A stretch of 64,000 nucleotides of DNA from Planobispora rosea (GTDB taxonomy: Bacteria > Actinomycetota > Actinomycetes > Streptosporangiales > Streptosporangiaceae): assembly GCF_014648175.1 (NCBI RefSeq), contig NZ_BMQP01000039.1, positions 1 through 64,000 of the forward strand, written 5' to 3'. Of this stretch, positions 15,606 to 23,077 are shown in pieces; within the stretch, counting starts at the first letter, position 1, and every line of letters starts with the position of its first letter. The notes below the pieces were generated by a model. It had not been told where the DNA came from, did not search any database, and saw only the letters and a list, made by a program, of their open reading frames with translations. The position numbers and the translations under genes are program-made.

Positions 15606-16058
15606 TCACGGCCTCAGGGCACGCGGTCCCGCCGTGGCCGGTTCGGCGAACGGCAGGGGACAACACGGACTGCCCGCGCACACCACCAGATCGTCGCATC
15701 CGGCGTCCACCGCCTGAAGCAGCGTCTCCCGGATCGTCTGAAGGTCGGCGATCCTCTGTTCCACCTCGGCCAGCTTGGCCACGGCCCGCGCCCGCAACCC
15801 CCGGTCGGGCCCGCCGTGACGGTGCCCGCCCGCCTCGACCAGGCCGGCCACCTCGTCCAGGGTGAAACCCAGCCGTTGCGCCGCTTTGATCACGCGCAGG
15901 ACGGTCACGGTCTCCGGCGGGTACAGCCGGTGCCCGCCGTTGCTGCGCCGCGGCTCCCGCAACAGGCCCCGCCGGTGGTAGTAGCGCAACGTCTGGGCGC
16001 TGACGTCCGCCGCCTCGGCGACCTCGCCGGTCCGCAGCCAGCCTCCGGTCCTGGTCAT
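15606..16058 (-). CDS. MerR-family transcriptional regulator (cysteine-rich C-terminus)
   Basis: The 150-residue regulator starts at MTRTGGWLRTGEVAEAADVSAQTLRYYHRRGLL, the MerR winged helix; a longer open frame upstream is not family-like. A dimerisation helix 'RAVAKLAEVEQRIADLQTIRETLLQAV' follows, and the C-terminus has four cysteines in 'AGCDDLVVCAGSPCCPLPF', a likely metal- or thiol-sensing patch. The family activates promoters with 19-bp spacers; exactly such a site, with a perfect 18-bp palindrome, lies about 110 nt upstream of the start, implying autoregulation through a leader of about 110 nt. Confidence 0.85.
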   Translation of the reverse strand: MTRTGGWLRTGEVAEAADVSAQTLRYYHRRGLLREPRRSNGGHRLYPPETVTVLRVIKAAQRLGFTLDEVAGLVEAGGHRHGGPDRGLRARAVAKLAEVEQRIADLQTIRETLLQAVDAGCDDLVVCAGSPCCPLPFAEPATAGPRALRP

Positions 16059-16175
16059 GACGCCGCCCGCGGAGCCGTCCCGGTCGGCAGGGTGCGTTCC
16101 GCCGGCGCTCGCTCCATGAGTCCTCCCGGTGCCGCGGCCGCCCGTCTTCACCGCGAGCGGCTCCCTGCAGTCCAA

Positions 16176-16206
16176 CGGTAATCCTGTACCCGGGTACAGG
16201 ATGCAA
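16176..16206 (-). promoter_or_regulatory. MerR-type promoter with perfect 18-bp palindrome
   Basis: On the minus strand TTGCAT (16206-16201) is followed by a 19-bp spacer holding CCTGTACCCGGGTACAGG (16183-16200), then a weak TTACCG. The overlong spacer filled by a palindrome is typical of MerR/SoxR activation. The divergent AfsR-like gene starts 62 bp from the palindrome and could also be affected. Confidence 0.65.
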
Positions 16207-16267
16207 CCCCCGGAGCCCGCCGCCCTCACGAGCGCCTGAGCTCACCGGCGAAGCCTAGACTCGAACC

Positions 16268-19200
16268 ATGCCGATCTCCCTGAGCCTGCTCGACGGTGTG
16301 CGGTGGCGGGAGCAGCCGGTGGTCGGCGAGAGGGCTCAGGCGCTGCTCGCCGCCCTCGCCCTGACCTGCCGGACCGTGAACGCCGACCGGCTCGTCACGG
16401 AGGTGTGGGGCGACGACGAGCCGGCCAACCCGGTGAAGGCGCTGCAGGTCCTGGTGTCCCGGATCAGGTCGGTCGTGGGACCGGAGGCGCTGGTCACGGA
16501 GGGGGGCGGCTACCGGCTCGCGGTACCGCCCGACCGGATCGACGCCGGCCGGCTGCACGCTCTGGCGGGCCGGGCACGGGCGCTGCTCGTCGAGAATCCG
16601 GCCTCGGCGGCCACGACGGCGGAGGAGGCGCTCGCGCTGGGCGCCGGGGCGCTGCCGCCCGAGGGCGGCGGCCCGCTGGCGGAGGTGCGCCGCCGCGCGG
16701 AACGCGACCTGGCGTCCGCGCGGACCGTGCTCGCCCGGGCCCGGAGCCGGAGCGGTGACCACGGCCCCGCCCTGCCGGCGCTCGAGGAGGCCGCGCGCGT
16801 CCATCCCGGAGACGAGGGGCTGCTCGCCGACCTTCTGCGCAGCGAGGCGGCGGTGCGCGGGACGGGCGCCGCGCTGGACCGCTTCGAGCGCCACCGTTCG
16901 GGCCTGCGCGACCGGGTCGGCGCCGACGTCGGCCCGGAGCTGCGGCGGGTCCACCGTGAGCTGCTGGCACTCGACAGCCCCGTGCGCGCGGGTGTGCTGT
17001 TCGACACGACCCCGCTGCTCGGCCGCGACGACGACCTCCGGCGGGTGCGGGCGCTGCTCACGACCTCCCGGGTGGTCTCGATCCTCGGCCCGGGCGGGCT
17101 CGGCAAGACCCGGCTCGCCCATACCGTCGCCCGCGGAGCCCCGCAGCCGGTGGTGCACTTCGTCGAACTGGTCGGCGTGACCGCGCCCGAGGACCTGGTC
17201 GGCGAGATCGGGTCGGCGCTCGGCGTCCGCGACTCGGTGACCGGCCGTCACGCGCTCACCCCGCAGCAGCGCGCCGACGTCCGGGCCCGGATCGCCCAGC
17301 AGCTCGACCTGGCCCCGGCGCTGCTGGTGCTCGACAACTGCGAGCATCTGGTGGAGGCGGTCGCCGACCTGGTCGCCTATCTGGCCGCGACCACGCGGGA
17401 GCTGCGCGTCCTCACCACGACCCGCTCGCCACTGGCGATCGCCGCCGAACGCGTCTACCCCCTGCCCCAGCTGGGAACCGGTGACGCCGTCGAGCTGTTC
17501 CGCGACCGCGCGACCGCGGCCCGGCCCGGTGTCCGCCTCGACGAGGACGACGTGCGCGCCGTCGTGGCCCGCCTGGACGGCCTGCCGCTCGCGATCGAAC
17601 TGGCCGCCGCGAAGGTGCGGGTGATGTCACCGGCTGAGATCGCCCGCCGGCTTGGGGACAGGTTCGCGCTGCTGCGCGGCGGCGACCGGAGCGCCCCCTC
17701 CCGGCACCAGACGCTGCTGGCGGTGATCGACTGGTCCTGGAACCTGCTCGGCGAGCGGGAGCGCCGGGCCCTGCGCCGCCTGTCGGCCTTCCCGGACGGC
17801 TTCGCCCTCGACGCCGCGGAGGAGGTGCTCGGCGACGGCGCTCTCGGCGACGTCGAGACTCTCGTGGAGCAGTCCCTGCTCACCGTCGTGGAGACGACCG
17901 ACGGCGTCCGGTACCGCATGCTCGAAACGGTGCGCGAGTTCGGCCGGGTGCGGCTGGACGCGGCCGGCGAGACCGCCGGGGCGCGGGCCGCGGTGCGCGC
18001 GTGGGCCGTCGGTCACGCCGACCGGCACGGCGTCCGGCTGTACTCGCCGGAGCAGGTCGATGCGATGGACCGGCTGCGCTCTGAGGAGACGAACCTCGCC
18101 GACATCCTCCGTGAGGCCCTCGCCGACCCCGACCCGGAGGCGGTGGTGGTGCTGTTCTCCGCCCTGGGCGGCTACTGGACGATCCGTGGAGACCATCCGC
18201 GCAGCATCGTCCTCACCCCGGCCGTCGCCGCCGCCCTGACCGGCTGGACGCCGCCGCCCCGGCTCCTGGACCGGACCCGGGTGGTCCTGAGCATCGCGCT
18301 GTTCAACACCGTCGTCTTCTCCTTCGAAGAGGCCGAGACGCTCGCGCGGATGCTGTCAGGGCTGGGCGCCGACTCGGCGAACCCGGCCGTCCGGGCGCTG
18401 GTGACGGTGATGCTCACCATGATGGCGGACCCCGTTGCGGGTCTCGACGGGCTGACCTGCGACCCCGACCCGCTGGTCCGCGGAATCGCCCTGCACTTCC
18501 TGAGCCACGGCCGGGAGAACGCCGGTGACCCGGCCGGCGCGATCGAGGCGACCCGGGCCGCCCTCGAACTCACCGGTGAGGACGGCGGTCCCTGGAGCCG
18601 GGCGGCCCTGCACACCCAGCTGGCCGGCCTGTACGCGAACTCCGGCGACTTCGTCCCCGCCGCCGGGCACGCCGCCGAGGCGCTCCCGGTGCTCGAACGC
18701 CTCGGGGCGGTGGAGGACGCCGTCCAGATCCGCGCCGCCCTCGCCATGGCGGCGCTCGCCGAGGGCCGCCGCGACGAGGCCGCGCGGATGATCGACGAGC
18801 TGGAGTCGCTCGCCTCCCGGAGCACCTACGGCGAGATCCTGGCGGTCGCCGTCGCCAGAGCCCAGCTGGCCCTCGTCGACGGCGACATCGCCGAAGGACT
18901 GCGACGGCACCGCGAGGCCGCCGAACTGCTCCGGGACCTGCGCGTCCCGCATGCGCCGGACGGTTTCACGCCGTGGGCCATCGTGGGCGAGGCCTTCGCG
19001 CTCTCGGCGTTCGCGCAGTACGGCGAGGGCGACGACGGCGCGGACCTCTTCGAGTCGCTGCGGGTCAGGATCCTGATCGTGCTCGGCCCGGACCACGAGT
19101 TCAGGGACTACCCGGTGGTGGGGATGGTGCTCGCCGGAATGGGCGCCTGGGGCCTGCTGAAGGGGGCGTCGCCCGCCGAGGAGGCGGTCCGGCTGCTGGC

Positions 19201-19378
19201 GCTCGCCGACCGGTTCGCCTACAACCGGTTCACCCCGACGATGCAGTGGCCGGTGCTGTCCGCGCACGCCGAGCGCCTCGCCCCCGGCGTCCTGTCCCGG
19301 ATCGAGGCCGAGTACGGCGAACGGCGCGGCCCCGACCTGTTGGACGAGGCCCGTGCCGTCCTGAAGCGGGTGGTCTGA
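16268..19378 (+). CDS. AfsR/SARP-type transcriptional regulator with ATPase and TPR
   Basis: A 1036-residue AfsR-like protein. Residues 1-90 form the OmpR-like winged helix of SARPs ('TVNADRLVTEVWGDDEPANPVKALQVLVSRIRSVVG'). Residues about 95-240 are the BTAD helical domain ending 'RFERHRSGLRDRVGADVGPEL'. An NB-ARC ATPase follows, with P-loop GPGGLGKT (about 273-280), Walker B 'ALLVLDNCEHL' and 'TTRSPLAI'. The C-terminal 450 residues are TPR-like. SARPs activate secondary-metabolism genes. TAGACT ends 6 nt before the ATG: leaderless. The convergent ABC exporter and hydrolase genes are the nearest possible targets. Confidence 0.92.
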   Translation: MPISLSLLDGVRWREQPVVGERAQALLAALALTCRTVNADRLVTEVWGDDEPANPVKALQVLVSRIRSVVGPEALVTEGGGYRLAVPPDRIDAGRLHALAGRARALLVENPASAATTAEEALALGAGALPPEGGGPLAEVRRRAERDLASARTVLARARSRSGDHGPALPALEEAARVHPGDEGLLADLLRSEAAVRGTGAALDRFERHRSGLRDRVGADVGPELRRVHRELLALDSPVRAGVLFDTTPLLGRDDDLRRVRALLTTSRVVSILGPGGLGKTRLAHTVARGAPQPVVHFVELVGVTAPEDLVGEIGSALGVRDSVTGRHALTPQQRADVRARIAQQLDLAPALLVLDNCEHLVEAVADLVAYLAATTRELRVLTTTRSPLAIAAERVYPLPQLGTGDAVELFRDRATAARPGVRLDEDDVRAVVARLDGLPLAIELAAAKVRVMSPAEIARRLGDRFALLRGGDRSAPSRHQTLLAVIDWSWNLLGERERRALRRLSAFPDGFALDAAEEVLGDGALGDVETLVEQSLLTVVETTDGVRYRMLETVREFGRVRLDAAGETAGARAAVRAWAVGHADRHGVRLYSPEQVDAMDRLRSEETNLADILREALADPDPEAVVVLFSALGGYWTIRGDHPRSIVLTPAVAAALTGWTPPPRLLDRTRVVLSIALFNTVVFSFEEAETLARMLSGLGADSANPAVRALVTVMLTMMADPVAGLDGLTCDPDPLVRGIALHFLSHGRENAGDPAGAIEATRAALELTGEDGGPWSRAALHTQLAGLYANSGDFVPAAGHAAEALPVLERLGAVEDAVQIRAALAMAALAEGRRDEAARMIDELESLASRSTYGEILAVAVARAQLALVDGDIAEGLRRHREAAELLRDLRVPHAPDGFTPWAIVGEAFALSAFAQYGEGDDGADLFESLRVRILIVLGPDHEFRDYPVVGMVLAGMGAWGLLKGASPAEEAVRLLALADRFAYNRFTPTMQWPVLSAHAERLAPGVLSRIEAEYGERRGPDLLDEARAVLKRVV

Positions 19379-19384
19379 CACCGT

Positions 19385-20281
19385 CTACATCTTGCGGGAG
19401 TACGAGCGGACCGCCAGCGGAGCGAACACCGCGACGACGATCACGCAGCCGAAGACCGCCCAGCCCACCTCAGCCGTCACGGCCCCGTCGTTGAACAGGT
19501 CGCGCACCGCGGAGACGACGTGCGACACCGGGTTGACCTTCACGAACGCCTCCAGCCAGCCGGGCAGCGTCTCGGCGGGGACGAAGGCGTTGGACAGGAA
19601 GGTGAGCGGGAACATGATCATCATTGAGATGCCCTGGACGCTCTGCGCCGAACGCACCATCGTGCCCAGCCAGGTGAAGATCCACGCCAGCGACCAGCCC
19701 GCGAACACGGTGAGGGCGATGCCGCCGATGGAGCCGAGCACGCCGCCGCCGGGACGGTAACCGATGAGCAGGCCGGTGACGAGCGTCAGCACCGAGGCGA
19801 TGCCGTACCGGATCAGGTCGGCGATCATCGGGCCGGCCAGGGGGGCGATCCGTGCGATCGGCAGGGACTTGAAGCGGTCGAAGACCCCCTTGTCCATGTC
19901 CTCGCGCAGTTGCACGCCCGTCGCCATGCAGACGGTCAGGGCCGTCTGGGCGAGGATGCCGGGGATCAGCACCGGGAGGTAGTCCGCCACGCTGCCGGAG
20001 ATCGCGCCGCCGAAGATGAACGCGAACATCGCCGTGAACAGCAGGGGCTGGATGAGGACGTCGAAGAACTGCTCGGGCTTGCGGCGCATCTTCTTCAGGG
20101 CCCGCCACGCCATCGCCAGGGTCTCGGTCCAGGTCTCCCGGAGCGAGCTGCGGGAGGTGGTGCGGGCGACCACGGCGGCCGGGTCGATGCGGCGGGGGTC
20201 ACGGGCGGCCGGGGTCACCGGGGTCATGGGGTCCGTCGGGGTCGTGGGGTCCGTCGGGGTCACAGGGCTCGTGGGGGTCAT
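19385..20281 (-). CDS. ABC transporter permease, DrrB/ABC-2 type
   Basis: A 298-residue ABC-2 permease of the daunorubicin-resistance DrrB group: six hydrophobic segments beginning 'PEQFFDVLIQPLLFTAMFAFIF' and ending 'AEVGWAVFGCVIVVAVFAPLAV', with the conserved 'MIMFPLTFLSNAFVPAETLPGWLEAFVKVNPVSHVVSAVRDLF'. The first 27 residues are a Thr/Pro repeat (TPTDP units) encoded by direct DNA repeats; ATGs inside offer later starts. The ATG overlaps the ATPase stop (ATGA), so the two are translated together. It probably exports a hydrophobic drug or lipid. Confidence 0.9.
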   Translation of the reverse strand: MTPTSPVTPTDPTTPTDPMTPVTPAARDPRRIDPAAVVARTTSRSSLRETWTETLAMAWRALKKMRRKPEQFFDVLIQPLLFTAMFAFIFGGAISGSVADYLPVLIPGILAQTALTVCMATGVQLREDMDKGVFDRFKSLPIARIAPLAGPMIADLIRYGIASVLTLVTGLLIGYRPGGGVLGSIGGIALTVFAGWSLAWIFTWLGTMVRSAQSVQGISMMIMFPLTFLSNAFVPAETLPGWLEAFVKVNPVSHVVSAVRDLFNDGAVTAEVGWAVFGCVIVVAVFAPLAVRSYSRKM

Positions 20282-21249
20282 CGGGCCGCCTCCAGCTGGG
20301 ATTCGTCGTCGGCGCCGTGGCCGGTCAGCGTCAGGAAGACCTCGTCCAGCGTCGGCTTGGCGACGCTCACCGAGGAGATGCCGAGGCCCGCCTCCCGCAG
20401 GCCGATCAGGACGTCCGCGGCGCGGTCGGGGTCGGGGAGGGGGACGTTCATGCGTCCCGACTCCGGAGTCAGGACCGGGTCCTCGCCCAGCAGGCGGCGG
20501 ACGACGTCGGCGGCCAGGGCGACGTCGGAGCCGTCCGCGAGGCGCAGCTGCAGGGTCGAGTCGCCGACCTGGGTCTTCAGGGCGTCGGGGGTGTCCTCGG
20601 CGACCTTCCGGCCCCGGTCGATCACGGCGACCCGGTCGGCCAGCTGGTCGGCCTCGTCCAGATACTGGGTGGTGAGGAGGATCGTGGAGCCGTCGGTGAC
20701 CAGTTCACGGATGGTGTCCCACATCTGGCCCCGGGTTCTCGGGTCGAGGCCGGTCGTGGGCTCGTCCAGGAAGATCAGGGGCGGGCGGGTGATCAGGCTC
20801 GACGCCAGGTCCAGGCGGCGGCGCATGCCGCCGCTGAACTGGGACAGGGGACGGTCGGCCGCCTCCTGGAGGCCGAAGCGTTCGAGCAGGTCGCCGGCGA
20901 CGGCCTTGGCCCGGGAGCCGGACAGGCCCTGCAGGCGGCCGAACAGCCAGAGGTTCTCCCGGGCGGTCAGGTCCTCGTCAACCGAGGCGTACTGGCCGGT
21001 GACACCCACCAGCTGCCGGATGCGGTGGGGTTCCCGCCGGACGTCGACACCGAAGATCTCCGCGTGGCCGCCGTCGATCGGGAGCAGGGTGGCGAGCATC
21101 CGGAGCGTGGTGGTCTTGCCCGCTCCGTTGGGGCCGAGCACTCCGAAGATCTCGCCCTGCCGTACGTGGAGATCGATCCCGTCCACGGCCCGGAAGTCCC
21201 CGAATCCTTTGACCAGGCCGTCGGCCCGGACGGCGCTGAGGTCCGCCAT
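20278..21249 (-). CDS. ABC transporter ATP-binding protein, DrrA type
   Basis: The 323-residue ATPase shows Walker A GPNGAGKTTT (about 37-46), Q-loop 'GVTGQYASVDEDLTARENL', signature 'LSQFSGGMRRRLDLASSL', Walker B 'LIFLDEPTTGLDPRTR', and the C-terminal DrrA extension ending before 'DEVFLTLTGHGAD'. This group energises DrrB permeases for antibiotic efflux. The GAGGAG SD lies 8 nt before the ATG. It overlaps the permease gene by 4 nt and lies 109 bp downstream of the hydrolase gene. No glycopeptide or polyketide cluster is present to name the substrate. Confidence 0.93.
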   Translation of the reverse strand: MADLSAVRADGLVKGFGDFRAVDGIDLHVRQGEIFGVLGPNGAGKTTTLRMLATLLPIDGGHAEIFGVDVRREPHRIRQLVGVTGQYASVDEDLTARENLWLFGRLQGLSGSRAKAVAGDLLERFGLQEAADRPLSQFSGGMRRRLDLASSLITRPPLIFLDEPTTGLDPRTRGQMWDTIRELVTDGSTILLTTQYLDEADQLADRVAVIDRGRKVAEDTPDALKTQVGDSTLQLRLADGSDVALAADVVRRLLGEDPVLTPESGRMNVPLPDPDRAADVLIGLREAGLGISSVSVAKPTLDEVFLTLTGHGADDESQLEAAR

Positions 21250-21266
21250 GACGCGTCTCCTCTCTC

Positions 21267-21285
21267 CGCCGGGTATCTCCCGGCG
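21267..21285. other. Hairpin in the drrA-type leader
   Basis: CGCCGGG-5-CCCGGCG is a perfect 7-bp stem 18 bp upstream of the ATPase start codon, flanked by CT-rich and GA-rich arms that could extend it. It could end transcripts from the hydrolase or tune translation; there is no U tract. Confidence 0.35.
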
Positions 21286-21358
21286 TCCGAGGAGAGCTTC
21301 CGCGTCATCGGCTTCGCCACGGCTTCACGCCGGTTTCGCCTCGCCCTCCCGCGCCCGG

Positions 21359-22147
21359 TCAGGCGGCTCCGCCGTCGAAGAAACCGGCCAGCGCGGAGGC
21401 CAGCACGTCGTCGGGCACGCCGTGCCAGTCACCCTTGAGCTCCAGGTGGCGGCCCTGGGGAAGGGCCGCCGCCACGTCCCCGGCCCAGCCGCGCAGGCGG
21501 TCGTCGCTGGAGTCGCTGTTGACGACGAGGGCCGGCACCGTGACGGACTGGAGCGTGGCGCGGGAGACGGCCGGGGTGATCCGGCTGTCGTAGGCGAGCG
21601 TGTGCGCGATGCCCTCCAGCATCGGGAAGAAGGGAGCCTGCCGCATCTCCGCGATCATCTCCTCGGGAACCCCGATGCTCCGGTTGAAGTGCTCGACCGC
21701 GTCCGCCCGGCGGCCGGCGGCGACGAGCTCCTCGATCTCGGCTGCGAGATCACCCTCGCCGGCCTCCGGGGACGGTCCGTCGAGCATGATCGGCGGTTCG
21801 AGGAGCGAGAGCATCGAGATCGGCAGCCCTGCCGCCGCCCCGAGCAGGGCCAGGACCGCGCCGGAGGAGAACCCGTGGACGAACGCCGGCCCCCCGGCCG
21901 CCCCGATCACGGCCGCGAGGTCCTCCACCTCCCGTTCCACGGCGTACGGCGGGGTGTCACCGCTCTCACCGCGTCCGCGCCGGTCGTAGGTCACCACCGT
22001 GAACCTGTCGGCGAGGTGCCCGGCGAGCGAGCCCATGGGCCCGAACCCGCGGAACCCGCCCGCCGCGTCGACCAGGACGAGCGTCGGCCCCGTGCCCGCC
22101 TGCTCGAACCCGATCCGCGTGCCATCACGTGACGTCGCTGTGGCCAT
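21359..22147 (-). CDS. Alpha/beta-fold hydrolase
   Basis: The 262-residue protein has the alpha/beta-hydrolase order: 'VLVDAAGGFRGFGPMGSLAGHL' (oxyanion region), 'FTVVTYDRRGRGESGD', nucleophile elbow G-F-S-S-G (in 'FVHGFSSGAVLALLGAA', about residue 94), acid segment 'VPALVVNSDSSDDRL' and final histidine in 'ELKGDWHGVPDDVLA'. It is cytoplasmic. Similar proteins are annotated only generically. It lies upstream of the ABC exporter on the same strand and could share its transcription. An AAGGGA SD lies 6 nt before the ATG. Confidence 0.88.
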   Translation of the reverse strand: MATATSRDGTRIGFEQAGTGPTLVLVDAAGGFRGFGPMGSLAGHLADRFTVVTYDRRGRGESGDTPPYAVEREVEDLAAVIGAAGGPAFVHGFSSGAVLALLGAAAGLPISMLSLLEPPIMLDGPSPEAGEGDLAAEIEELVAAGRRADAVEHFNRSIGVPEEMIAEMRQAPFFPMLEGIAHTLAYDSRITPAVSRATLQSVTVPALVVNSDSSDDRLRGWAGDVAAALPQGRHLELKGDWHGVPDDVLASALAGFFDGGAA

Positions 22148-22335
22148 GACGGTCCCTTCGTCCGCTGGTCTCCGACGCTACAGAGCGGCACCGACAGTTC
22201 AGCCCCGCGTACGGAGTCGCCGGAGCCGGCTGGACGCGGGCCGCTCTCCCGCGGGTCCGCGTCACGTACGGCGAGCCGCCCCACGGCTACCTCAGGACCT
22301 GCCGCACCGAGTGGGCCGAGGACTGACGGGCCCGC

Positions 22336-22845
22336 TCAGAGGGGCCGGTCCAGCAGCCGCCTCATCGGCGCGAATCCCGCGGTCCGGTAGAAGGCACGCG
22401 CCTCCTCGTTGAAGTCCCACACGTCCGTGACGAGGCGGCGGCACCCCGCCTCGCGGCCCGCCGCGGCCACCGCCTCCAGCAGCGCGGTGGCGACGCCGCG
22501 CCGGACCGCCGCGGGGTCCACCGCCAGGTGCTCCAGGAAGATGATCGACTCGGCGTGCATCAGCGGGTTCTCGGCCCGCCGGACGATGTTCGCCATGGCG
22601 TAGCCGACCGCGTGGTCCTCCCCGCCGGTCTGGTCGGGCCGGTCGATCTGGTCACCGGGGAGTTCGGCGATGAAGGCCCGGACGGATTCGCGCCCGAGCT
22701 GCTCGGCGAAACCGGGCGCGAGTTCCTCAAGCGGCGGGTTCGCCCGGTAGATGTCCGGCCGGTGCTCGGCGTGCGGATCGTGCACGAAGCGGTTGAGCCG
22801 GGCGAGCACCGGCGCGTCGCCGGGGGTCGCGCTAATGATCTTCAT
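22336..22845 (-). CDS. GNAT-family N-acetyltransferase
   Basis: A 169-residue GNAT enzyme beginning MKIISATPGDAPVLARLNRFVHDPHAEHRPDI, with the acetyl-CoA loop 'VDPAAVRRGVATALLEAVAAAGREAGC' (motif A, R-x-x-G-V/I-A) and the final 'NEEARAFYRTAGFAPMRRLL'. The acceptor is unknown. The ATG at 22845 is chosen over one 12 codons upstream because TACCGT ends exactly 7 nt before it (leaderless) and the family N-terminus fits. It stands between the hydrolase and the divergent MFS gene. Confidence 0.85.
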   Translation of the reverse strand: MKIISATPGDAPVLARLNRFVHDPHAEHRPDIYRANPPLEELAPGFAEQLGRESVRAFIAELPGDQIDRPDQTGGEDHAVGYAMANIVRRAENPLMHAESIIFLEHLAVDPAAVRRGVATALLEAVAAAGREAGCRRLVTDVWDFNEEARAFYRTAGFAPMRRLLDRPL

Positions 22846-22954
22846 GCCGGGCACGGTACGCCTCCGCGCCCGGCCGCTCAACGCCTTAACCGCGCGAGGC
22901 CGCGTGAGGGCGGGGCCGCCCGGATAACCGCTGCCCTTTCCCCGCGGAGCCGCC

Positions 22955-22960
22955 TAGACT
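22955..22960 (+). promoter_or_regulatory. -10 box of the MFS transcript
   Basis: TAGACT ends 7 nt before the ATG of the mini-ORF at 22968, matching the spacing seen at other leaderless genes here. The transcript would begin at or next to that ATG. Confidence 0.5.
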
Positions 22961-22967
22961 CGGCAGC

Positions 22968-22985
22968 ATGAGACGACGACATTGA
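22968..22985 (+). CDS. Leaderless five-codon leader ORF (MRRRH)
   Basis: ATG-AGA-CGA-CGA-CAT-TGA encodes Met-Arg-Arg-Arg-His, with a second in-frame TGA directly after. The TAGACT -10 places the predicted transcription start at this ATG. Every codon between start and stop ends in A or T, an extreme departure in a genome whose codons end mainly in G or C, which argues against chance. The ORF lies 92 nt upstream of the MFS start and just before a set of stems. It resembles leader peptides of translation-attenuated resistance genes; the inducer is unknown. Confidence 0.5.
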   Translation: MRRRH

Positions 22986-22995
22986 TGAACTCCTA

Positions 22996-23077
22996 GAGGT
23001 CGGCGCGGGACGCGCTGCCGCGGACCGCCGGACGTGCGCAACGTCCGGAGTCCGAGTCCGTCCCGTGGAAAGACCTC
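22996..23077 (+). promoter_or_regulatory. Structured leader of the MFS gene (candidate attenuator)
   Basis: Nested complementary pairs: GAGGTC (22996-23001) with GACCTC (23072-23077, directly before the ATG); CGGGAC (23006-23011) with GTCCCG (23060-23065); and the perfect hairpin CCGGACGT-GCGCA-ACGTCCGG (23028-23048). The outer stems bracket the weak SD GGAAAG (23067-23072). A ribosome held at the end of the MRRRH ORF would cover the GAGGTC arm and open the outer stem. The pairings are read directly; the switching model is inference. Confidence 0.5.

Noticed and set aside
22210-22326. Plus-strand frame ending GEPPHGYLRTCRTEWAED
   Set aside because: It resembles a gene's 3' end, but no start or domain is visible in the 188-bp gap; possible remnant only.
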